Position numbers and translations under genes: made by a program. Shown piece after piece: positions 1 through 8,072 of a stretch of DNA of 34,824 nt. Within the stretch, counting starts at the first letter, position 1, and each line of letters opens with the position of its first letter. Source of the stretch: CAYSWS01 sp964434935 (GTDB taxonomy: Bacteria; Patescibacteriota; WWE3; UBA101185; UBA10185); the NCBI GenBank assembly GCA_964434935.1, contig CAYSWS010000011.1:1-34824 (forward strand), given 5' to 3'. The notes under the pieces are model-generated. The model did not search any database. It saw only the letters and a program-made list of their open reading frames with translations, and was not told where the DNA came from.

Positions 1-51
1 GAGGAAGAAACCGAAGAAGAAGAGGAAAAAGAGAAAAAAGGTAAAAAATAG
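1..51 (+). CDS. C-terminal tail of an unidentified protein (partial)
   Basis: An open frame runs in from the left edge and ends at a TAG stop. Only 16 residues are visible, almost all Glu and Lys, so this is a charged disordered tail. It lies 18 nt before rpsR. In many bacteria rpsR follows rpsF and ssb, so this could be the end of S6 or of a single-stranded DNA-binding protein. The aromatic acidic tip usual for SSB (ending in Pro-Phe) is absent, which favours an extended S6 or another protein. The identity is inference from gene order only. Confidence 0.5.
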   Translation, partial: EEETEEEEEKEKKGKK

Positions 52-69
52 CAATTTTTATAAATAACT

Positions 70-309
70 ATGGTAAGAAAGATCAACAAGAAAAGTGCCA
101 AGAAAAAGACCTGCTACTTTACGGAAACCGGAAAAGAGCCTGATTACAAGGATATTCTAGTGCTGAAGAGGTTTTTGACCGACAGGCAGAAGATCATGCA
201 CCATGGTTATTCCGGATTGACCGAAAAGAACCAAAGAAAACTTGCCAAAGAGATCAAAAAAGCCAGGTACATGGGGCTCATCCCCTTCACGGATAAGCAC
301 ATAATTTAA
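70..309 (+). CDS. rpsR: 30S ribosomal protein S18
   Basis: A 79-residue protein of the normal length for S18. It has the basic N-terminus, the D-Y-K-D segment before the helix L-V-L-K-R-F-L, the T-E-K-N-Q-R core and the A-R-Y-M-G-L-I-P-F C-terminal signature. S18 sits on the platform of the 30S subunit and pairs with S6. The ATG is 18 nt after the previous stop with no clear Shine-Dalgarno, consistent with co-transcription from an upstream S6-type operon. The next gene has its own promoter, so rpsR probably ends this unit, although I see no strong terminator. Confidence 0.95.
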   Translation: MVRKINKKSAKKKTCYFTETGKEPDYKDILVLKRFLTDRQKIMHHGYSGLTEKNQRKLAKEIKKARYMGLIPFTDKHII

Positions 310-330
310 GCTTTTTAATCATCTCTGATA

Positions 331-339
331 TGTTAATAT
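331..339 (+). promoter_or_regulatory. Extended -10 promoter of a leaderless transcript
   Basis: TGTTAATAT is an extended -10 (TG, one base, TAATAT). Its last base is 6 nt before the ATG at 346, so the transcript should begin at or next to the start codon. No convincing -35 is seen, as is common for extended -10 promoters. Confidence 0.6.
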
Positions 340-345
340 ATTTGT

Positions 346-1395
346 ATGTCCGTACTGTCCATTAGTTATGGCTCGTCCAATGTGAGCGCTGTCTATCTTG
401 ACGATCAGGGAAACGTCTCAAGCCATTTTTTCGGTTACGGTTATTCCAAGAACCTCTACGCGCACTTTTGTTCCGAACAAGCGTTTTACGCGGACGTGGT
501 CAATTATTTGATCTCCAAACTGCGGGTTTCTAAAACAGGGCTTTCTATAATTGCTACAGGTTTTCCCAGCGTCCCAACTATAGGGTACCAATATGCCAGC
601 TCGCTGACGGTAGACCAGCTGATCGCGGAAGCTGACGATTACGAAGTAGTTTGCATTTCCAACGGCACCGTGTTTACCCAGAAGAATTATCTATCTTATT
701 TTGATCAGAATAAAATGAAACTGGGCACTATGGAGACAAATTACTTACTCAACCTGGCCATCTATACCAACGCCGTGCCCACCAGACCCTCGGATTATAA
801 CCTTCTCCTCTCCAGCATCTGGGGCATGTTAAACAGCAATAGAAAGAACACCAAAGAACTGATACTTAACAGCAAACCCATACTGTTCTTTGGCGATATC
901 ATAAACAAAAAATATATCGATCGTGAATTTGAGAACATTGCTTTTTTGTATTTTATAAGCCTGGTAGTCAACCCCGGCATTTATAATTTGAAAGTGGAGG
1001 ATTCCAACCTCATGCTTCATCTCATACATTTGAAGAAGTTCAATCATGATCTCAGCAAGTATTATGATGACTACGAGCCCGACAGCTTGGGCACTCTCAT
1101 AAATAGTCCCGGTGAGACCTCCTGCCTGATTTCCACGGAATTAGGAACCTCTCAACTCATGGACATAAAGCCCGGGAGAATATTTTTTATACCCTTGGAT
1201 AAAAACGCCAGTGCCAGGCTGGTGATAAAGAGCCAGGAATTAGGTAGCATAGAGAAAACTGTGCAGGGCGGAAAACTTGGGGTAGTAATCGATACCAGAG
1301 CAAAACATGATATTGCCACATACGATTACAGCATGTTGCAAATGGACATTAATAGCAATTTGAAGAACATCAACGAGGTGATGGCCAAGCTTTAA
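346..1395 (+). CDS. Uncharacterised protein, possible MutL/ASKHA-like actin-fold domain
   Basis: A 349-residue protein I cannot name with certainty. Its first strand-turn-strand (residues 4-20: S-I-S-Y-G-S-S-N-V-S-A-V-Y-L-D-D) has the shape of the phosphate-1 loop of ASKHA ATPases and resembles the start of the GlmL/MutL family, although the key Asp before the glycine is replaced by Tyr. The segment G-G-K-L-G-V-V-I-D-T-R at 308-318 resembles a glycine-rich C-terminal motif I recall from MutL-like proteins of Chloroflexi. No transmembrane segment or signal peptide is evident. The next gene starts one base after the stop, so the two are certainly co-transcribed and probably act together. The start is supported by the leaderless promoter just upstream. 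Family assignment is inference; ATPase activity is doubtful given the missing Asp. Confidence 0.7.
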   Translation: MSVLSISYGSSNVSAVYLDDQGNVSSHFFGYGYSKNLYAHFCSEQAFYADVVNYLISKLRVSKTGLSIIATGFPSVPTIGYQYASSLTVDQLIAEADDYEVVCISNGTVFTQKNYLSYFDQNKMKLGTMETNYLLNLAIYTNAVPTRPSDYNLLLSSIWGMLNSNRKNTKELILNSKPILFFGDIINKKYIDREFENIAFLYFISLVVNPGIYNLKVEDSNLMLHLIHLKKFNHDLSKYYDDYEPDSLGTLINSPGETSCLISTELGTSQLMDIKPGRIFFIPLDKNASARLVIKSQELGSIEKTVQGGKLGVVIDTRAKHDIATYDYSMLQMDINSNLKNINEVMAKL

Positions 1396-1396
1396 A

Positions 1397-2383
1397 ATGT
1401 ACGTACCGGTCGTGAAAAAATTGATCTTTAAAGAAAATGTGTTGGTAGAACGCGCCCTGCCTAATGAAGGATCGATAACTGTTTCTGTGGAAGACGCGGT
1501 TGAGCCTTCGGATAAGATAGGTACCTGCAAGGTTATTTACGAAATTGTAGAACTGGGCGAAAAGTTTAAGGTATCAGAGCGCAACGAGGAGGGGAGTAAC
1601 TATTACGCCAACGAAACTTTGGTTGGCAGTGTGGGCAGAGACAAATTCTACGCCCCTTTTGGTGGTTTTTTGGAAAAGACGGACGCGGGATACATTTTTA
1701 AATCCGAAGAAAGAGATTATTGGCTTCTCCCCGGGGTATGGGGCGTAGTGAAGGATATTTCGCAGAACAGATCCGTACTTGTAAAGACACAGACGGTGGA
1801 TGTTCATCTACCCATGGCCGGAGGCTTGGAAGAATCAGGTGAGATGATAGTTTTTCCTAATCCTTCGGAGTTCCTCACCATGCAGTATTTTAACAACTAC
1901 ATTAAATCCGCCGAAGGCAAGATAGTGTATGTGGGCAACAACATTACTTTGGAAATAGTTAAAAGTGCTAAAGAGCTCAAATTAACAGCTCTACTGGCCG
2001 GCAGTGCCAGCAAGGAAGCCTACGATTTTGCTATGGAGCAGGGAATTTCCGTGGGTCTTTTTGTGGGTTTCGGAGACATTAATACGCCTGATAACATCTA
2101 CAACTTTATCAACGAAATATCCAGCCGATACGTATTCTTATACACTAAAAAGAATGTGCTGCAAGTTCCGGTGCCTTTAGGAGAAGGTTTTGAAGAGAAC
2201 AGATTACCGGGTAAGATCATCAAATATGTGAGGAAAGGCATGGAAGTACAGGTCCTCAACTCTGCTAATTTTGGTCAAATGGGTACGGTTGACAGAGTCA
2301 CCAAATCGGGTATATTGGTAAAGTTGCATGAAAACAACCAGGAAATACAGGTTAAACCCCCTAATCTATTAATTATCGAATAA
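1397..2383 (+). CDS. Uncharacterised beta-rich partner protein with C-terminal KOW-like segment
   Basis: A 328-residue soluble protein without a recognised family. The N-terminal half looks like a beta-sandwich or barrel: G-S-I-T-V near residue 23, repeated glycine turns, and L-L-P-G-V-W-G-V-V-K near 111. The middle (about 170-225) alternates strands and helices like a small Rossmann-type domain, including K-I-V-Y-V-G and L-L-A-G-S-A-S. The last 50 residues (V-Q-V-L-N-S-A-N-F-G-Q-M-G-T-V then G-I-L-V-K-L) follow the pattern of a KOW/SH3-like domain. It begins one base after the preceding stop and is followed 6 nt later by the protease gene, so it is the middle gene of a three-gene operon. Functional coupling to the upstream ATPase-fold candidate is inferred from this arrangement. 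Confidence 0.7.
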   Translation: MYVPVVKKLIFKENVLVERALPNEGSITVSVEDAVEPSDKIGTCKVIYEIVELGEKFKVSERNEEGSNYYANETLVGSVGRDKFYAPFGGFLEKTDAGYIFKSEERDYWLLPGVWGVVKDISQNRSVLVKTQTVDVHLPMAGGLEESGEMIVFPNPSEFLTMQYFNNYIKSAEGKIVYVGNNITLEIVKSAKELKLTALLAGSASKEAYDFAMEQGISVGLFVGFGDINTPDNIYNFINEISSRYVFLYTKKNVLQVPVPLGEGFEENRLPGKIIKYVRKGMEVQVLNSANFGQMGTVDRVTKSGILVKLHENNQEIQVKPPNLLIIE

Positions 2384-2389
2384 CCTGAT

Positions 2390-3610
2390 ATGAAAGCAAA
2401 AACTAAATTTCAAAGATTGCTCATATTTGTACTTATTGCCATCAGCTTTTTTTATGGCGGTTATTACTACGGTAAACGCGGCTATGAGGTAGAGGTCAAA
2501 AGAAATCCTCCCGAGATCAAAGTCATTAATAAGAACCCCGGAGACCAGGAAGTGGATTTTGCGCTTTTTTGGCGAGTTTGGGATTTGGTGCAGAAAGAGT
2601 ATCTGGAAAGACCAGTGGATGGGCAAAAGATGCTTTACGGTGCTATTAAAGGTATGGTGGCCTCCCTAGACGACCCTTATACCGCCTTTTTGCCCCCTGA
2701 CGTTAACGAAGCCGTTAACGAGAGTTTAAATAACCAGTACCAAGGTATAGGCGCAGAGTTGGGGCTAAAAGATGGACAACTAATAGTGGTGGCCCCGTTG
2801 GACGGGTCTCCGGCCAAAGCTGCCGGTGTGCGCGCCGGAGATAGGATCTTGGCCATAGAAGGGGAGAGTACGGCTGGAATATCAGTGGCGGAGGCAGTAG
2901 TGAAAATAAGAGGTGATGCCGGAACCACGAGTACCTTAATGATCGGTCGGGATAATGAAGAGCCTAAAGAAATTAAGATCAAACGGGATGTAATAAAAAT
3001 AGACAGTGTGACCTGGGAAGATAAAGGTGACGGTACCGCTTATATCAGAGTGAGCCGCTTTGGTCAGGACACCAATGAGGAATGGGATAGAGTCGTCGAT
3101 GAAATTACGCAACAAATGGACCAGTTGGATGCCATTGTACTTGACCTGAGGGGAAATCCCGGAGGTTATCTGCTGAGCGCCGTTCATCTGGCAGGAGAAT
3201 TTTTCAGCAATAAGACCGTCCTCATTCAGGAGTCCGCTACCGGTGAGGAAGTGGATTATCCGGCGCCAAGGACCAAAGGAGCTTTCCAAGACATCCCCGG
3301 CATATTCGTGCTGGTGGACGAAGGCAGTGCCTCAGCCTCTGAGATCTTGGCCGCCGCTCTGAAAGACAATGTAAATGCCGTGCTTATCGGTAAAAAAACT
3401 TTTGGTAAAGGAACGATCCAGGATGCTAAGGATTTTGAGGATGGATCCGGCATACATCTCACTACCAATAAATGGTTAACGCCTAAAAAGGTTTGGGTGC
3501 ACAATGAGGGCATAGAACCGGATATAACGGTTGAGTTTTCGGAAGAAGATATTAACAATGCCAATGATGTTCAGTTGAATAAAGCCTTGGAGTTAGCTAA
3601 AGAGATCTAG
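2390..3610 (+). CDS. S41-family C-terminal processing peptidase (CtpA/Prc-like)
   Basis: A 406-residue protease with an N-terminal membrane anchor (residues about 9-27), a PDZ domain (about 110-200, with the Y-Q-G-I-G-A-E-L carboxylate-binding loop) and an S41 catalytic domain. The serine-lysine dyad is visible: S315 in G-S-A-S-A-S-E and K340 in T-F-G-K-G, 25 residues apart as in Prc. R-G-N-P-G-G provides the oxyanion-side loop. Such enzymes cut extracytoplasmic proteins near unstructured C-termini. The protein should face outwards from the membrane. The gene is third in the operon starting at 346. Its TAG stop overlaps the stop of prfA on the other strand. Confidence 0.93.
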   Translation: MKAKTKFQRLLIFVLIAISFFYGGYYYGKRGYEVEVKRNPPEIKVINKNPGDQEVDFALFWRVWDLVQKEYLERPVDGQKMLYGAIKGMVASLDDPYTAFLPPDVNEAVNESLNNQYQGIGAELGLKDGQLIVVAPLDGSPAKAAGVRAGDRILAIEGESTAGISVAEAVVKIRGDAGTTSTLMIGRDNEEPKEIKIKRDVIKIDSVTWEDKGDGTAYIRVSRFGQDTNEEWDRVVDEITQQMDQLDAIVLDLRGNPGGYLLSAVHLAGEFFSNKTVLIQESATGEEVDYPAPRTKGAFQDIPGIFVLVDEGSASASEILAAALKDNVNAVLIGKKTFGKGTIQDAKDFEDGSGIHLTTNKWLTPKKVWVHNEGIEPDITVEFSEEDINNANDVQLNKALELAKEI

Positions 3611-4557
3611 CCTACACTCACGGTTTCCAGAATTTTTTCAATATCCCCGTTCATGATGTTATTTAAGTTGTGCCATGTTTTATTGATCCTATGATCGGTA
3701 AGCCTGTCCTGGGGAAAATTGTAGGTGCGTATCTTTTCCGCCCTCTCACCACTGCCTACCTGTGAAGATCTAAGTTCTGACAGACTGCCCACTTGCTGAT
3801 TTTTCATCTCCGTATAGAGTCGTGAATTTAGCATTTGCATAGCCTTTTCCCTGTTTCTGCCTTGAGTTCTTTCCTCCTGGCACTCCACCACAATACCCGT
3901 GGGAATATGTGTCAGCCTGACCGCTGTGGAGACTTTGTTGACGTTTTGTCCGCCGCTGCCCCCACTGCGGAAAAAATCCCATTTCAGCTCTTCAGGCTTG
4001 ATCTCAAAGTCTATCTTTTTCACTTCGGGCAAAATAGCTACCGTGGCCGTAGAAGTGTGGATCCTGCCGCTGGCCTCCGTCACTGGCACTCTTTGTACTC
4101 TATGTACTCCGGATTCGTTCTTTAACAACTGGTAAACATTCTTGCCTTTTATACTAGTCACCACGGTTTTTACACCACCTGACAAGTTCTCAGATCTAAG
4201 ATATTCTTCTACCTTAAAACCCTTGGTTTCTGAATATCTGAGGTACATTCTGTAGAGATCGTTGGCAAAGATGCCGGCCTCATCCCCTCCGGTGCCGGCC
4301 CTGATCTCCAGAATGATAGAGTTGGGATCTATGGATAGTTCTTCCGTATCTGTTTCCTCGCCGCCACTATCATAATTGCCCTCTAGGGCTTGGAGGGACC
4401 TTTCCAGGTCAGACAGCTGTTTTTCCAGGTTCTTAATTTCTTCTCTGGCCATCTGTTTCATTTCTGCATCGGGGGATAGTAGCAGCTGCTTGTTCTCTTC
4501 GATCAATCTGCCCACCCGGGAGACCTCTTGTTGTATATTTTCTTTTACCTGGTCCAT
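3607..4557 (-). CDS. prfA: Peptide chain release factor 1 (RF1)
   Basis: A 316-residue class I release factor. The stop-codon recognition tripeptide is P-V-T (residues 158-160), the RF1 type that reads UAA and UAG, and the catalytic G-G-Q is at 202-204 inside S-G-G-S-G-G-Q-N-V-N. It is about 40 residues shorter than typical RF1; the loss is in the N-terminal helical domain 1, while domains 2-4 are intact. It follows rpmE by 12 nt and is surely co-transcribed with it. The methyltransferase gene prmC, a common neighbour of prfA, is not next to it. The stop codon overlaps that of the convergent protease gene in a CTAG palindrome. Confidence 0.96.
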   Translation of the reverse strand: MDQVKENIQQEVSRVGRLIEENKQLLLSPDAEMKQMAREEIKNLEKQLSDLERSLQALEGNYDSGGEETDTEELSIDPNSIILEIRAGTGGDEAGIFANDLYRMYLRYSETKGFKVEEYLRSENLSGGVKTVVTSIKGKNVYQLLKNESGVHRVQRVPVTEASGRIHTSTATVAILPEVKKIDFEIKPEELKWDFFRSGGSGGQNVNKVSTAVRLTHIPTGIVVECQEERTQGRNREKAMQMLNSRLYTEMKNQQVGSLSELRSSQVGSGERAEKIRTYNFPQDRLTDHRINKTWHNLNNIMNGDIEKILETVSVG

Positions 4558-4569
4558 ATGATATTTGAT

Positions 4570-4899
4570 CTATGATGTTTTTTTTCTGGCTTCTTCCAGC
4601 ATTTCTTTGAGAGTAGGAGCGGCTTGAGGTGCAGCTTTGGAGCTTTTCTTTTTGGCTCTGGTTTTTTTGACCTCATCAGCTTTTAGTTTTTTAGCCTGGG
4701 ATTCTTTTTGTTTTTTGACGAATTTATCTATTCGGCCCTCTGTATCCACAAATTTCTGCTGTCCGGTGTAGAAAGGGTGGCACATGCTGCATATCTCCAC
4801 CGACAGCTTTTCGCTGGTGGACATGGTGGTAAAGGAATTACCGCAGGCGCAGGTCACGACCACGTCTTTATGCATTTGTGGATGAATATCTTGTTTCAT
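4570..4899 (-). CDS. rpmE: 50S ribosomal protein L31 with long C-terminal extension
   Basis: The L31 core starts M-K-Q-D-I-H-P and keeps the zinc ligands C-x-C (C-A-C-G-N-S-F) and C-x-x-C (C-S-M-C-H-P-F-Y-T-G), so this is the zinc-binding C+ form. I start it at 4899, not at an upstream ATG in the same frame, because M-K-x-x-I-H-P is the normal L31 N-terminus and an extended -10 lies 10 nt before this ATG. The protein is 109 residues; L31 is usually about 70. The extra C-terminal 40 residues are Lys/Ala-rich and probably bind rRNA or are disordered. It heads an rpmE-prfA operon. Confidence 0.93.
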   Translation of the reverse strand: MKQDIHPQMHKDVVVTCACGNSFTTMSTSEKLSVEICSMCHPFYTGQQKFVDTEGRIDKFVKKQKESQAKKLKADEVKKTRAKKKSSKAAPQAAPTLKEMLEEARKKTS

Positions 4900-4909
4900 A
4901 ACAGGACAG

Positions 4910-4918
4910 AGTATATCA
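4910..4918 (-). promoter_or_regulatory. Extended -10 promoter for rpmE-prfA
   Basis: On the minus strand TGATATACT (TG, A, TATACT) ends 10 nt before the L31 ATG at 4899. It overlaps the stop codon of the upstream EamA gene, so rpmE-prfA can be transcribed independently. The predicted leader is only a few nucleotides long. Confidence 0.5.
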
Positions 4919-5902
4919 ACTTTTATTATCTTCGGCAATTAAAACACCCATAGCAATGACGGCGGCTCCCAGGACCATGATGTTATTGGGGATCTCACCT
5001 AAAAGTATATAAGCAAAGGGTAAAGCGAACACAGGCTGCATATAGCTGAATATAGCTGTGTCTTTGACCTCAACCTTGGTAAGTCCCCACTCGAACAAAT
5101 AATAAGCGGCAATGGAGGAGAGGACTGACATGTACAAAATGCCGGCTATCGGTCCGGCTGAGAGGTGGTAAAGACTAAAATGTACCGGTCCAAAGTAGCC
5201 CATCATTTCCAGAAAAGACAAAGGAATAAAGCTCATAAAGCCGACATAAAAAGACAGCGACATAAGAAGCAGGGGAGGGTAGTGACCCCTCATGGGTTTG
5301 ATATGAATGAATTTTAATGTCCGTTTTGTGTTATTGGTGTTGATGCCTAAAGTAATTTTTGACCAAATTATATAGAGTAGGAACGACAAACTATATAAAA
5401 CGACAAAGAAATTACCCAGCATGCGCAGCTCAACCTCGTGGGAAATGGTACGACTGGTGAGGTATGGTTCAAAAGCCACGAACATAGTGCCTAAGGCGGC
5501 TATTAGCAGACCTAATTTTATGTGCCAATCGATCTTTTCATGGTAATAGTAGTGCCCGGCGGCCACGGATAAAATAGGGCCCAGCATGCCTATAAGCGTG
5601 CCCTCAAGAGCGGTGGTGTACTTAAAACCCAGAAAGATAAAGATCAGACTGGTTTGTCCGAATATCCCCAGCAGTAATATCTTGAGGTAGTCAGCCTTAG
5701 CAATGGAGGTCTGCTTGAGCTGGTAAATGGTGTAAGGGAGTATGAGAAGGCACACGATCATCAGTCGTAGAAACAAGAAAGTAAAAGGCGGAACTGACTG
5801 CAGGGTTAGCCTGATGACCGGACCGGCGCCTGCCCATATGATGTAGGCAAGAATAATGCCATAAAAATATGCTGATAAAGAATGGGCAGCTTTCTTTGTC
5901 AT
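4916..5902 (-). CDS. EamA/DMT-superfamily membrane transporter
   Basis: A polytopic membrane protein of 328 residues from the chosen start, with about ten hydrophobic helices arranged as two EamA halves. The first half carries the typical W-A-G-A-G-P-V-I-R and F-L-F-L-R-L stretch; the second ends with E-V-K-D-T-A-I-F-S-Y-M-Q-P-V-F-A and the G-E-I-P conserved turn. The family exports or imports small metabolites; the substrate cannot be told. An in-frame ATG at 5932 exists, but 5902 is preferred because a -35/-10 pair sits between the two (5912-5939), placing the transcript start just before 5902. A soluble loop near the middle (about residues 190-205) is longer than usual. Confidence 0.88.
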   Translation of the reverse strand: MTKKAAHSLSAYFYGIILAYIIWAGAGPVIRLTLQSVPPFTFLFLRLMIVCLLILPYTIYQLKQTSIAKADYLKILLLGIFGQTSLIFIFLGFKYTTALEGTLIGMLGPILSVAAGHYYYHEKIDWHIKLGLLIAALGTMFVAFEPYLTSRTISHEVELRMLGNFFVVLYSLSFLLYIIWSKITLGINTNNTKRTLKFIHIKPMRGHYPPLLLMSLSFYVGFMSFIPLSFLEMMGYFGPVHFSLYHLSAGPIAGILYMSVLSSIAAYYLFEWGLTKVEVKDTAIFSYMQPVFALPFAYILLGEIPNNIMVLGAAVIAMGVLIAEDNKS

Positions 5903-5911
5903 GATAAGTAA

Positions 5912-5939
5912 ATAATACAACATTCGCACCAAGTTACAA
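5912..5939 (-). promoter_or_regulatory. Promoter of the EamA gene
   Basis: On the minus strand TTGTAA (5934-5939) and TATTAT (5912-5917) are separated by 16 nt. The -10 ends 9 nt before the ATG at 5902, so the transcript would be leaderless or nearly so. This position rules against the longer reading frame starting at 5932. Confidence 0.5.
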
Positions 5940-5972
5940 CAAAAAACGGCCCTACCTTTATTGATTTAACTT

Positions 5973-5981
5973 TGCTAATAT
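5973..5981 (+). promoter_or_regulatory. Extended -10 promoter of a leaderless transcript
   Basis: TGCTAATAT (TG, C, TAATAT) ends 6 nt before the ATG at 5988, the same spacing as at 331-339 and 10151-10159. It drives the metallo-beta-lactamase-fold gene and presumably dnaB. Confidence 0.6.
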
Positions 5982-5987
5982 AGTCAC

Positions 5988-6650
5988 ATGGAAATTAGCT
6001 ACATTGGACATTCATGTTTTAAGATCAAGGGTAGAGATACCACTTTGGTCATAGATCCCTATGATCCCAAAGTGGTTGGTTACAAGCTGCCCAAACTTTC
6101 GGCCGATATTGTTCTGCTTTCCCATGAGCATCCTGACCACGCGCACATTGAGGGCGTGTCCGATTATAAATTATTGGTGGACACTCCCGGAGAATATGAA
6201 ATGTCCGACACTTTTATCTATGGCGTAAAAACCTATCATGACGAACAAAAAGGCAAGGAACGCGGTGACAACACTATTTACCAGATAGACCTGGACGGAT
6301 TCAGCTTGCTCCATTTGGGAGATCTGGGTCATGACCTGAGCACGGAGACGCTGGAAAGGATATCTGATATTGATGTACTCATGATCCCGGTAGGAGGAAC
6401 TTATACTATTGATGCCAAAACGGCCCTAAAGGTGATCTCTTCGGTTGAGCCCTCTATCATCATCCCCATGCACTATAAAACAGATGATCTAAACGCAGAC
6501 TTGCAAAAGAAACTTGAGGGAGTTAATGTTTTCTTGGACGAGATCGGCATGGAAGACAACGGAGTAAAAAAATCGGATAAACTTGTTTTAAGAAGTAGAG
6601 CCGACATACCGGAAGAAAGCGAAGTACATTTATTAAGCCCCCAGCATTAA
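5988..6650 (+). CDS. Metallo-beta-lactamase-fold metal-dependent hydrolase (UlaG-like)
   Basis: A 220-residue protein of the MBL superfamily. It opens with I-S-Y-I-G-H-S-C-F and the strand ending V-I-D-P, carries the metal motif H46-E-H48-P-D50-H51, a G-D-L-G-H segment and the late P-M-H-Y-K-T-D motif, the layout of UlaG/YtkL-type proteins. These bind one or two metal ions and hydrolyse phosphate esters or other small substrates; the natural substrate here is unknown. No signal peptide is seen, so it is cytoplasmic. The gene has its own leaderless promoter and lies 19 nt before dnaB with no terminator between them, so the two are likely one transcript. Confidence 0.9.
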   Translation: MEISYIGHSCFKIKGRDTTLVIDPYDPKVVGYKLPKLSADIVLLSHEHPDHAHIEGVSDYKLLVDTPGEYEMSDTFIYGVKTYHDEQKGKERGDNTIYQIDLDGFSLLHLGDLGHDLSTETLERISDIDVLMIPVGGTYTIDAKTALKVISSVEPSIIIPMHYKTDDLNADLQKKLEGVNVFLDEIGMEDNGVKKSDKLVLRSRADIPEESEVHLLSPQH

Positions 6651-6669
6651 AAGATAGTTTTTAAAATTT

Positions 6670-8013
6670 ATGGCAGATACTAGCAGCAGGTCAAGCAAAA
6701 CTCATATACCTCCCCATGATATAGAAGCGGAGAAATCTGTGCTGGGCGCGCTATTGATCGACAAGGATGCCATTGTTAAGGTGGTCGAATTCTTGCGGGC
6801 CGACCATTTTTATAAGAACAGCCATGAAGCTATTTATCAGGCCATAGTGAACTTGTACGAGAAAAGGGATCCGGCCGATCTAGTGACCGTGCCTGATGAG
6901 CTGCGTAAAATAAAGAAACTAACTGCCGCCGGAGGGGTGGCCTACCTGACGGAGCTGGTAAACAGTGTACCCACTGCCGCCAATATTGAACATTACGCGC
7001 AAATTATTAGGGATGATGCTGCCAGACGGGCACTGCTTTCGGCAGCCTCTGAAATAGGGGAGTCAACTTTCGACGAGCCTGATGTTGACAAGCTATTAGA
7101 CGAGGCTGAACAAAAAATATACTCTATATCCCAGGACAAAGTGAGGCAGGATTTCGTGCCTATAAAAGACACTTTGGAAGTTACTTTTGAAAGGTTAGAC
7201 GAGTTAAGCAAGACCAGAGGCGCTCTGAGAGGTATTCCCACCGGTTTGCAGACGTTGGATAGGATGCTTTCGGGATTGCAAAAAGAGAACATGATAGTTC
7301 TGGCGGCCAGGCCTTCAGTAGGAAAATCATCTCTGGCCATAAATATTGCCCAGAACGCAGCCGTCAACCACGGAATAGGCGTGGCCTTGTTCTCTTTGGA
7401 AATGGGTAGGGAGTCTATAGTGGATAGAATGATTTCGGTGCAAGGTGATATTGACAACTGGCGCATAACTACGGGAAATCTGGAGCCGGCTGATTTTGAA
7501 AAATATGGAATTGCCGCAGGAGAATTGGCTGAAGCGCCTATTTTTATTGACGACACTCCGGGGCAAAGCGTGTTGGAAATGAGAACCAAGGCCAGAAGAT
7601 TGATGCTGGAAATGGAGATCGGTTTGATTGTGGTGGATTATTTACAGCTGGTCAAGGGACGCAGACAGGAAAGCAGAGTGCAAGAAGTGTCGGATATTTC
7701 TCAATCTCTGAAGAATCTGGCCAGGGAGCTGCGTGTGCCGGTGCTGGCCGTTTCCCAGCTTTCCCGTGCGGTAGAGCAGCGGGGAGGGGAGAAGAGGCCG
7801 CAGTTGTCAGATCTGCGTGATTCCGGATCAATTGAGCAGGACGCGGACGTGGTGATATTTTTGTACAGACCTGATGAGGAAGACAGAGAAAATTCCAGAT
7901 TGATCATTGCCAAACATAGGAATGGACCCACCGGTGAGATCGATATGTTCTTTAGAGCCGACAGGACCAAATTCTTCGAAGTATCCAGGGAAGAGCTGCC
8001 GCGCGAGGAATAA
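6670..8013 (+). CDS. dnaB: Replicative DNA helicase DnaB
   Basis: A 447-residue protein of standard DnaB length. The N-terminal helical domain (P-P-H-D-I-E-A-E-K-S-V-L-G) spans about residues 12-115. The RecA-like domain has Walker A A-A-R-P-S-V-G-K-S-S (about 216-225), the S-L-E-M-G motif, Walker B I-V-V-D-Y-L-Q-L and the arginine-finger region with D-L-R-D-S-G-S-I-E-Q-D-A-D. DnaB forms a hexamer that unwinds DNA ahead of the replisome. No intein is present. The gene ends just before a strong bidirectional terminator. Confidence 0.97.
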   Translation: MADTSSRSSKTHIPPHDIEAEKSVLGALLIDKDAIVKVVEFLRADHFYKNSHEAIYQAIVNLYEKRDPADLVTVPDELRKIKKLTAAGGVAYLTELVNSVPTAANIEHYAQIIRDDAARRALLSAASEIGESTFDEPDVDKLLDEAEQKIYSISQDKVRQDFVPIKDTLEVTFERLDELSKTRGALRGIPTGLQTLDRMLSGLQKENMIVLAARPSVGKSSLAINIAQNAAVNHGIGVALFSLEMGRESIVDRMISVQGDIDNWRITTGNLEPADFEKYGIAAGELAEAPIFIDDTPGQSVLEMRTKARRLMLEMEIGLIVVDYLQLVKGRRQESRVQEVSDISQSLKNLARELRVPVLAVSQLSRAVEQRGGEKRPQLSDLRDSGSIEQDADVVIFLYRPDEEDRENSRLIIAKHRNGPTGEIDMFFRADRTKFFEVSREELPREE

Positions 8014-8030
8014 TATTAGCATAAAAAAAG

Positions 8031-8060
8031 ACCCTGAGAGGTTTATTTTCTCAGGGTTTT
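8031..8060. terminator. Bidirectional intrinsic terminator after dnaB
   Basis: Perfect 8-bp stem ACCCTGAG / CTCAGGGT (8031-8038 and 8050-8057) with an 11-nt loop, followed by T residues on the plus strand and preceded by seven A residues (T on the minus strand). It can end both dnaB and the convergent small gene at 8073. Confidence 0.85.
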
Positions 8061-8072
8061 GGCCTAATGATG

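Noticed and set aside
6993..7589. Minus-strand frame of 198 codons inside dnaB
   Set aside because: Antisense to conserved dnaB motifs; residue make-up is that of a shadow frame.
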